A DNA stretch of 5,300 bases, from NCBI GenBank assembly GCA_946481605.1, contig CAMLPA010000265.1:1-5300 (forward strand), given 5' to 3'. This stretch comes from an uncultured Flavihumibacter sp. Its GTDB lineage: Bacteria > Bacteroidota > Bacteroidia > Chitinophagales > Chitinophagaceae. Position numbers and translations under genes: made by a program. The notes under the pieces were generated by a model. It was not told where the DNA came from. It searched no databases and was given only the letters and a program-made list of their open reading frames with translations. Shown here in pieces: positions 1 to 5,300 of the stretch (position 1 is the first letter of the stretch; each line of letters begins with the position of its first letter).

Positions 1-2950
1 GCTCTGTGCCCTTCGTTTCTGCCACGAAATAGATGTGACGAACTTTCTTTTCATCAAATACAATTGCCCAGTCCGGACTGTAATTCGCAATTGGCGTGGT
101 AATGTGAAAGCTTTTGGGAAGTTTGGCATATACAGAGACCTCCGCACTTTTTTCAAGCGCTTCAGCAAAGCAGGCTTCCGTATCTGAGTCTGTTGTAAGG
201 TAATCGTAGATATGTTTTTTAAGCTGTTGCTGATTCCGTAATACCAGCCGGTCGTTGGTAAAAATAGCCGCGGCATCGTGCTTTTCATCGGTTTTGTGGT
301 AAACGATATTGTGAATAATCAGGCTTGCCTTGGCCTCATTGATCAGGTGGGCGGCATTGGCAATAAACGCTTCCGGATTTGAGGCTACCATATTAAATTT
401 TTCGGGCTTTATAGCCTGAAGAATCTGTACAATGGTTTTCCTGGTAAGGTTAGTATATTTCACTATTTCTCCCACCACATCATAACGATTGTAAGTGGCC
501 TTTGTCAGGAGTTTATGTGTGGCTCTTCCCGTTTCATTGAAGGCGTCACCCTGTTCTAACTGTTCTTTTGTAGTTTTTTCAAGACTCCCGCTTTTTACTT
601 CATAGGTACTTTCGGGAACAAACAGCCTGTTGTTCAGTCTTAGCGTGCTTTCGGTGATAAGCTTCTCCGTATTGAAAGCGACTTCGTAAATTGTTTTCTG
701 ACTGATCCTTTTCCAGAGCTCCTGGAATTCCTGCTTGTGAAAATTCGGGTTTAAGGTAACTGGCGCCTGCTGGCGTTCATTTTCTGGTTCAATAGAAGAA
801 GGTGTAAATACGGAAAGCAACAAAAGTTGCACACTATCGCGGAAGGGCTCCAGGTTTACAGGTAATGGGAAAGTGCCTTGTTCCACAGCATTTCTTCCTT
901 GTTCAGTAAACTGATCGTCATCATCAAGAATATCATTTTTATAGAGAAGTTTATTCAACTTTCGTGCGGTGTCCTCATCCAGGCGGAGTTGGTTTCCATC
1001 TGCATCAGTCACCATCTTCCCGGTGATGAAATCTACAGAAACCTTCACGGGTCTTCCTTTTAATGTTTCCGCGATTTCAGTTTGCAGACCTTCTGCAAAC
1101 TGTTCATAACTTTCTGCCGCAATAATGGTGAGCCTGTTAATGTCGTGCACCTCTTCTCCAACGGTTTCAAAATCCTGCCGTATGCCATATTGGTTCACGC
1201 ACAAACGCATTCCCCGCCCTACTTCCTGCCGCCGCCGGTGCGTGCTGTATCCTGGAGTTGTACCTCCTTTCAACGCACAAATCTGGAAAACATTCGGGTT
1301 GTCCCATCCTTCCTTTAAGGCAGAATGTGAAAAGAGAAACCTTACCGGCTCGTTAAAATCAAGCAGGCGTTCTTTATTTTTCATGATCAGATCGAACGCT
1401 TCCTTGTCATCGGAATCAACATCATCCGTTTTTTTCGCTTTTCTGATAACCGGGTCGGTGAGTCGTTTCTGTTTATCCATGGAAAAATAACCGTCATGTA
1501 CTGAAGGTGCTGCATCTCTGCGCAAGTAGTCGGCATACTCCGGAAGAAGTTGTTCTTCCTGTAATAATTCCTGTACCGCCGCCTGGTATTCTTCTTCAAA
1601 AACACGTGCATACGCACCGGGCTCAAAACCCCCACCTTCAGGATAAATGCGGTATTTCTCTACAGCATCAATAAAAAAAAGCGACAGCACCTTGATGCCT
1701 TTTATAAAAAGTTGCTTTTCCCGCTGAAGATGAGAGAGAATTGTTTCTCTGATCTGAATCCTTCGGAAAGCTTCAACTTCGTTGCCTGCTCCAATCATTT
1801 CACCGGCAAACAATTCCTGGCCGTTGATTTCTATTTTGTTGAGGTATCCGTCGATGTGTTGCAGGATACAATGCCCGTACTGAGGCATTTCGCCTGAAAG
1901 CTGGAATAGATTAGCGCCCGCTTTGAGTTTTTGACGGACCCGTTTTATTCCGGTTGCCGTTCTCTTTTCAAACTCCACCATTGCCTGCGGATTACCTTTC
2001 CCAAGTACAACCTGCTCCAGGTAAAGGTAACCATCAGCTCCAGACACATTCCTGATATTGATTCCTTTTACCTGTATCTTTTTTACCAGTTTCTGGTTGT
2101 ATGCGTCCAGTGCATCCAGGCGAAAGACTTTATTGTACTCCTGTTTGTGCGTTGCGGAATAACGTAGCGTAAAAAGGGGATGGAAATCCTGCATACTTTC
2201 CAGCGTCTTTTCTCCATCAACCGACTGTGGCTCGTCGATAATAAGAACCGGATTCGTTTGTGCGATCACCTCTATTGGGCGGCGTGTTGAGAAATCGTCC
2301 AGTTCCATATAAATTCTCCGGGCATCTTTCCCCCTGGCATTAAAAGCCTGTGTGTTGATCACCATCACACTTATATTTCCCGAAGAAGCGAACTGGTCTA
2401 TGTGCTGGGGATTTGCTGAATTATAGATGTAAGGCCTTATTTTATGGCCGTATATTTCCTGGAAGTGATCCTGGGTTATTTCGAATGTTTTGAACACACC
2501 CTCACGTATGGCGATACTGGGAACAATCACCAAAAATTTACTCCAGCCAAACTGCCTGTACAGCTCATACATGGTGCGTATATAGGTGTACGTTTTCCCT
2601 GTTCCTGTTTCCATTTCAATGGTAAGATGGCATCCTTCCGTATTGTATTTTGGAAATTCCAGTTTGTCGCTAACCTGAAGGTTATTATCCCGCTGCACCT
2701 GTTGAATATTCCGCAAAAGTTGCAGGGGAGAAAGTTCTAACGGCGCATTGCGGTAACCGATGTGCTCCATCAGGTCTTCTTCAAAAGCCAGCGGCAAAAC
2801 GCCTGTTGCAATATCACGTGCGCGCATTAACAGGTCTTGACCATTTATCACCTGAAAAGCATCTGAGCGGCGTGGCTGACCTTCAAAACATTTTGTAACG
2901 GAATCAACCGCACTGAGCTGAAAAGATTGTTTTTTGAATTGCAGTTTCAT
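1..2950 (-). CDS. res: Type III restriction enzyme subunit Res, C-terminus cut by window edge
   Basis: This is the ATP-dependent restriction subunit that, in complex with Mod, cleaves unmodified DNA. I translated the frame from the ATG at 2950 to base 1: 983 codons without a stop. Helicase motifs appear in order: Walker A ETGTGKT (114-120, K119), DEPQS (239-243), YSATH (264-268), a RRIQIRETI segment (396-404), LFFID (424-428), SHSALKEGWDNPN (541-553) and RRQEVGRGMRL (573-583). Near the end are PDWAI (959-963) and AETKG (977-981), matching a PD-(D/E)XK nuclease with D960, E978 and K980 as likely catalytic residues. DEPQ instead of DEAD/DEAH is usual for Type III Res. EcoP15I Res is 970 residues, so only a short tail should be missing. 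The start lies 4 bases after the mod stop with no clear Shine-Dalgarno, which suggests coupled translation. A run of 8 T on the coding strand (1673-1680) is in frame. The gene looks intact. Confidence 0.96.
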   Translation of the reverse strand, partial: MKLQFKKQSFQLSAVDSVTKCFEGQPRRSDAFQVINGQDLLMRARDIATGVLPLAFEEDLMEHIGYRNAPLELSPLQLLRNIQQVQRDNNLQVSDKLEFPKYNTEGCHLTIEMETGTGKTYTYIRTMYELYRQFGWSKFLVIVPSIAIREGVFKTFEITQDHFQEIYGHKIRPYIYNSANPQHIDQFASSGNISVMVINTQAFNARGKDARRIYMELDDFSTRRPIEVIAQTNPVLIIDEPQSVDGEKTLESMQDFHPLFTLRYSATHKQEYNKVFRLDALDAYNQKLVKKIQVKGINIRNVSGADGYLYLEQVVLGKGNPQAMVEFEKRTATGIKRVRQKLKAGANLFQLSGEMPQYGHCILQHIDGYLNKIEINGQELFAGEMIGAGNEVEAFRRIQIRETILSHLQREKQLFIKGIKVLSLFFIDAVEKYRIYPEGGGFEPGAYARVFEEEYQAAVQELLQEEQLLPEYADYLRRDAAPSVHDGYFSMDKQKRLTDPVIRKAKKTDDVDSDDKEAFDLIMKNKERLLDFNEPVRFLFSHSALKEGWDNPNVFQICALKGGTTPGYSTHRRRQEVGRGMRLCVNQYGIRQDFETVGEEVHDINRLTIIAAESYEQFAEGLQTEIAETLKGRPVKVSVDFITGKMVTDADGNQLRLDEDTARKLNKLLYKNDILDDDDQFTEQGRNAVEQGTFPLPVNLEPFRDSVQLLLLSVFTPSSIEPENERQQAPVTLNPNFHKQEFQELWKRISQKTIYEVAFNTEKLITESTLRLNNRLFVPESTYEVKSGSLEKTTKEQLEQGDAFNETGRATHKLLTKATYNRYDVVGEIVKYTNLTRKTIVQILQAIKPEKFNMVASNPEAFIANAAHLINEAKASLIIHNIVYHKTDEKHDAAAIFTNDRLVLRNQQQLKKHIYDYLTTDSDTEACFAEALEKSAEVSVYAKLPKSFHITTPIANYSPDWAIVFDEKKVRHIYFVAETKGTE

Positions 2951-2954
2951 GGGA

Positions 2955-4841
2955 TCAGATTACACGCATTTCTATAGATGGCTTCAGTTGCTTCAGCAAT
3001 TGCTTCACGTTCTCTTTGGCTGTATCGTCGGAAAATGAGGCATCACGGAATATGATCCGTTCCACAGCAATGAGGTCGGCACTTTTAATGAATGTTTCGT
3101 TGATGCCGGAATCAAAACAGGCCATTAATGTGCCATCGTTTGCGAGCAGCACCTCTTTCCCGGCTACTTCTTTCCTTTCGATCTTTACGGAGAGCGGAAG
3201 GCCCAGGCTCAACATCACCTGTACCAACAGGTCCAGCGCTGTCCGGCCGGGTTTAATATTATCCGCAAAAAGTTCCAGCTGATCCTGCTTAAATACTTCC
3301 GGGGCATAATACACATCCCTCATATTGCTATCATCGAGGCGAAAAACACGGAACCCATAGTCGATGGCAGCGCCGGTATCTTCTTTTATTTTACGCGCGG
3401 CACGCCTGATCCTTTCTTTTCCAATAGCACAGATGTTATCGTATCCTGCTTTGTAAGCTTCGCTGGCCTCCGGTGTTTTTTCGGGTAGCTGTACCATGAT
3501 AAAGCGGCGTGAACCTCCGTCTTCCGCATTCAATTGCATCACGGCATGGGCCGTGGTGGCAGAACCGGAGAAGAAGTCGAGGATGATGGAGTTGGGGGAA
3601 GAGGCGACCTGAGCAATCAGAATCTGCAATAATGACACAGGTTTTGAATAGTCAAACAGATTCCCCCCAAGTAGATTCTGCATAATTTTTGTAGCCTCAG
3701 TGTTTAGGCCCACTTTATCGATCAATATGGAGGAGAGAGGGTTTTGGGAACTTTTTAGTTCATGCTGAAATCTTTTCTGCATTGGGCGCCGGGTAACATC
3801 TTCTGGGAATATTACACGGTTTTCCCTGATCATTTTATCCATGGACTCTGGAATGAAAGCCCAAACACGATTTGGATTGTAAGGATAAACCTGGTTGGTT
3901 GAAGGATCTATTAAATCGTAAGCCTGATTGGGGCGCATTGAAGCAGTCATTCCAACAGTAAGGTCTCCTAATACCCATGGTCCACGAGGATCATTATCTG
4001 GATTGGAATAACTCTTAAAGTCTTTTTCGATTCCAGTGAAGCCAATTAACGCTCCTTTTTGATAACATACAACATACTCATGGTCTGTAGATACGTTGTT
4101 GTCGGCCATGGCAGAAGAAGCTCTTCTTTTCCATATTAGTTTAGCCACAAAATTCCTTTCCCCAAAAACCTCATCACAAATCTTTCTCAGATTATGAACT
4201 TCATTATCGTCAATAGAAATAAAAATCACGCCGTCATCGGAGAGCAGGTTGCGCGCCAGCTTCAAACGCGGATACATCATACTTAACCAGTCGGAATGGT
4301 AGCGCCCGCTGTTATCGGGGTTACTTACCAGTCGTTGGTTGTATTCATTGGAGAGTCCGCTTTCTTCCCTGAACAGTTCGCTGTCTTGCGCAAAATTGTC
4401 TTTGTAAACGAAGTCCTTCCCCGTATTGTAAGGCGGATCGATATAAATCATTTTTATTTTCCCTACATAACTTTCCTGTAGCAGTTTCAGCACTTCAAGG
4501 TTGTCGCCTTCTATGTAAATGTTTTCGGTGGTATCGAAATCAACTGATTCCTCCACTACCGGGCGCAGGGTACGTGTGGTTTTAAGGTTGGCGGCAACAA
4601 TGGCTTCTCTTTTGCCGGGCCATTCCAGGCGGTAACGCTCTTTGGTACCTTCCACTACTTTTTCGCTTAACTCCTGCCTCAGCAGGTCAAGGTCTATTGA
4701 TAGTCCCGCCGCTGATTCAGTTGCGCAGTGGGGGAATAAAGCCGCCAGTTTTTGAATATTTTGTTGAATAAGGTCAGGCGAGCTCATGTTAATGTGAATG
4801 GGTGAATCGGTCTGGTGCATGGTTTGTTGGGTGATGAGCAT
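2955..4841 (-). CDS. mod: Type III site-specific DNA-methyltransferase subunit Mod (adenine-N6)
   Basis: This subunit recognises the target and methylates adenine using S-adenosylmethionine; Res depends on it for specificity. The frame has 628 residues, close to EcoP15I Mod (644). The catalytic motif DPPYNTG (135-141) comes before the SAM-binding motif DFFSGSATTAHAV (422-434), the order of beta-class N6-adenine methyltransferases. IYIEGDNLEVLK (108-119) is the typical segment leading into the catalytic part. Residues about 215-414 lie between the two motifs and form the likely target recognition domain; this part is clearly lower in GC than its flanks. The first ATG is used here, but M19 (codon at 4785-4787, reading MSSPDLIQQ) is an equally good or better start, because Mod proteins usually begin shortly before the LAALFPHC-like segment and the first 18 residues look unconserved. 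Neither start has a well-placed Shine-Dalgarno. The stop is 4 bases before res. The recognition sequence cannot be read from the protein by eye. Confidence 0.96.
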   Translation of the reverse strand: MLITQQTMHQTDSPIHINMSSPDLIQQNIQKLAALFPHCATESAAGLSIDLDLLRQELSEKVVEGTKERYRLEWPGKREAIVAANLKTTRTLRPVVEESVDFDTTENIYIEGDNLEVLKLLQESYVGKIKMIYIDPPYNTGKDFVYKDNFAQDSELFREESGLSNEYNQRLVSNPDNSGRYHSDWLSMMYPRLKLARNLLSDDGVIFISIDDNEVHNLRKICDEVFGERNFVAKLIWKRRASSAMADNNVSTDHEYVVCYQKGALIGFTGIEKDFKSYSNPDNDPRGPWVLGDLTVGMTASMRPNQAYDLIDPSTNQVYPYNPNRVWAFIPESMDKMIRENRVIFPEDVTRRPMQKRFQHELKSSQNPLSSILIDKVGLNTEATKIMQNLLGGNLFDYSKPVSLLQILIAQVASSPNSIILDFFSGSATTAHAVMQLNAEDGGSRRFIMVQLPEKTPEASEAYKAGYDNICAIGKERIRRAARKIKEDTGAAIDYGFRVFRLDDSNMRDVYYAPEVFKQDQLELFADNIKPGRTALDLLVQVMLSLGLPLSVKIERKEVAGKEVLLANDGTLMACFDSGINETFIKSADLIAVERIIFRDASFSDDTAKENVKQLLKQLKPSIEMRVI

Positions 4842-4855
4842 CTGAAATAAAAGGT

Positions 4856-4873
4856 CCTTTAAAAACTTAAAGG
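4856..4873. promoter_or_regulatory. Inverted repeat in the mod leader or promoter
   Basis: CCTTTAA (4856-4862) and TTAAAGG (4867-4873) are perfect 7-base arms around a 4-base loop. The element lies 14 bases upstream of the first mod ATG. It could be an operator, or a small hairpin in the mod 5' leader that buries the only AAAGGA purine stretch before that start. Within it, on the minus strand, TAAGTTTT loosely resembles the Bacteroidota -7 element TAnnTTTG, but no matching upstream TTG was found at the expected distance. It is too short to exclude chance in AT-rich DNA. Confidence 0.35.
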
Positions 4874-4902
4874 GAGTTACTACACATCTGAGCCTGCTAA
4901 AA

Positions 4903-4920
4903 TAGGGAGAATTCTCCCTA
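4903..4920. promoter_or_regulatory. 18-bp perfect palindrome, candidate operator between mod and the XRE gene
   Basis: TAGGGAGAATTCTCCCTA is identical to its own reverse complement over all 18 bases. It sits in the divergent control region, 38 bases before the XRE start and 61 bases before the first mod start. Dimeric XRE-family proteins bind such twofold-symmetric sites, so the adjacent gene product is the natural candidate ligand; this is inference. It ends 11 bases before a TATAAT box, so it covers the place where the -35 region of the XRE promoter would be, consistent with autorepression or self-activation. A further AGGGAG half-site at 4871-4876 is 33 bases away in the same orientation, about three helical turns. 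Confidence 0.6.
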
Positions 4921-4931
4921 CTCCAATCACC

Positions 4932-4937
4932 TATAAT
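4932..4937 (+). promoter_or_regulatory. Candidate -10 box of the XRE gene promoter
   Basis: TATAAT is a perfect match to the sigma-70 -10 consensus, 21 bases before the ATG at 4959, which would give a leader of roughly 15 bases. No TTGACA-like -35 is present at 17 bases upstream, where the palindrome lies instead. If the host is a member of Bacteroidota, whose main sigma factor prefers TAnnTTTG, this match may be fortuitous. Confidence 0.35.
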
Positions 4938-4958
4938 CCTTTCTTTTTAGGGTTGATT

Positions 4959-5198
4959 ATGCCAGCCACCAGATCTTATTACAGGAATGAGGAATTTCTA
5001 CGGCAAATTGGATTGAAAATCAAAGCTTTACGAAAGGAGAAAGGTCTCTCACAAGAAGCATTGGCGTTCAAGTGCAACGATATGGACTACTCTCAGATCA
5101 ACAGAATGGAACGAGGGGTGGTTAATTTTTCCGTGTCTTATTTGTTCATCATTGCAGAAGCGCTGGAGGTGTCTCCTGAAGAGTTGCTCCGTTTCTGA
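4959..5198 (+). CDS. Small XRE/Cro-like helix-turn-helix transcriptional regulator
   Basis: This is a 79-residue protein that is essentially one DNA-binding domain. IGLKIKALRKEKGLSQEALA (17-36) contains helix 1 and the first HTH helix, DYSQINRMERG (43-53) is the recognition helix, and SYLFIIAEALEVSPEELL (60-77) gives the closing helices; this is the standard HTH_3 fold. There is no ligand-binding or dimerisation extension, as in phage Cro-type repressors and the controller (C) proteins of restriction-modification systems. I start at ATG 4959; a TTG two codons earlier (4953) is in frame but less likely, and a weak AGGG lies 6 bases before the ATG. It is divergent from mod across 117 bases containing a perfect palindrome, so it probably controls itself, mod-res, or both. 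Regulation of mod-res is inference; it could instead belong to a neighbouring mobile element. Confidence 0.88.
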   Translation: MPATRSYYRNEEFLRQIGLKIKALRKEKGLSQEALAFKCNDMDYSQINRMERGVVNFSVSYLFIIAEALEVSPEELLRF

Positions 5199-5231
5199 TT
5201 TACCCTCCCCCAACTCATCCCCCCTTTTCCT

Positions 5232-5300
5232 CAGTGCAGTCACTGCGGGCCGGGGGTCCCCCGCCACGCGCCCTTCCTGGCCTCGCGGGGATCGTATTGG
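5232..5300. other. GC-rich, hairpin-prone segment cut by the right edge
   Basis: After a pyrimidine-rich stretch (5202-5231), composition changes sharply to roughly 70 percent GC by eye. The segment holds CAGTG-CAGT-CACTG (5232-5245) and CGGGGG-T-CCCCCG (5251-5263), the latter flanked by GGGC (5247-5250) and GCCC (5270-5273). A competing stem pairs CCCCGC (5259-5264) with GCGGGG (5285-5290). No T run follows on either strand, so it is not a clear intrinsic terminator. On the minus strand, a frame entering from the edge reads QYDPREARKGAWRGTPGPQ and stops at 5240-5242; it could be the end of a converging gene, but 19 codons are too few to judge. It may also be an intergenic repeat or the edge of a mobile element. 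Confidence 0.4.

Noticed and set aside
1081..1099. Inverted repeat TTTGCAG-ACCTT-CTGCAAA
   Set aside because: It has seven-base arms inside the res coding region, with no promoter, start or stop nearby, and is expected by chance at this scale.
1387..1635. An 82-codon minus-strand frame within res
   Set aside because: It overlaps the helicase motifs of res in another frame, and its arginine-rich product shows no recognisable domain.
3016..3282. An 88-codon plus-strand frame opposite the mod 3' end
   Set aside because: It is antisense to the well-supported mod frame and has low-complexity serine-rich content; it is a shadow. The same applies to the plus-strand frames at 878-1063, 1082-1318, 1125-1490, 1712-1897, 1931-2167, 2444-2740 and 4296-4481.
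5049..5267. A 72-codon minus-strand frame starting with GTG opposite the XRE gene
   Set aside because: It is mostly antisense to a clear HTH protein and has no recognisable domain. A longer minus-strand gene entering from the right in this frame is not excluded but has no support.
5246..5290. Intrinsic terminator for the XRE gene
   Set aside because: Strong GC hairpins are present, but no T run follows on either strand.
5199..5300. Open plus-strand frame continuing after the XRE stop to the window edge
   Set aside because: It has no start codon of any usual kind and encodes a proline-rich string from the pyrimidine-rich tract, so it is probably non-coding.
1..5300. CRISPR array, tRNA, insertion sequence ends or simple-sequence repeats typical of phase-variable mod genes
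   Set aside because: None was seen on reading both strands; the only notable homopolymer in a gene is the eight-T run in res.

Overview
The window holds a Type III restriction-modification locus on the minus strand and a small divergent regulator gene on the plus strand. It most likely comes from a Bacteroidota chromosome or integrated element, perhaps Chitinophagaceae-like. That placement is inference from the style of the proteins, moderate GC, the lack of a clear Shine-Dalgarno sequence before mod and res, and the form of the small helix-turn-helix protein. No rRNA, tRNA or marker gene confirms it.

Layout. From 2950 down to base 1 runs one uninterrupted minus-strand frame of 983 codons. 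It encodes the Type III restriction subunit Res (translocase plus nuclease) and leaves the window before its stop codon, so only a C-terminal tail is missing. Immediately upstream, 4841 to 2955, is the methyltransferase subunit Mod (628 codons). Only 4 bases separate the mod stop from the res start, so the two form a mod-res operon. The 117-base interval 4842-4958 is the divergent control region. It contains an inverted repeat in the mod leader, a perfect 18-bp palindrome and a TATAAT box facing right. From 4959 to 5198 on the plus strand is a 79-residue XRE/Cro-like DNA-binding protein. After it comes a pyrimidine-rich stretch and then a very GC-rich, hairpin-prone segment (about 5232-5300) that is unlike the rest of the window and is cut by the right edge.

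How it works together. Mod carries the adenine-N6 methyltransferase and the target recognition domain that sets specificity for both methylation and cleavage. Res uses Mod for recognition, translocates or signals along DNA using ATP, and cuts with a PD-(D/E)XK nuclease. All expected motifs of both subunits are visible and no frameshift was found, so the system looks functional. The divergent XRE gene with a palindrome in the shared control region resembles the controller-protein layout of many Type II systems. A transcriptional control circuit for this Type III system is the most interesting hypothesis here.

Both core subunits belong to a well-known family. The less ordinary elements are the divergent regulator with its palindrome, the low-GC target recognition segment within mod, and the GC-rich right edge.
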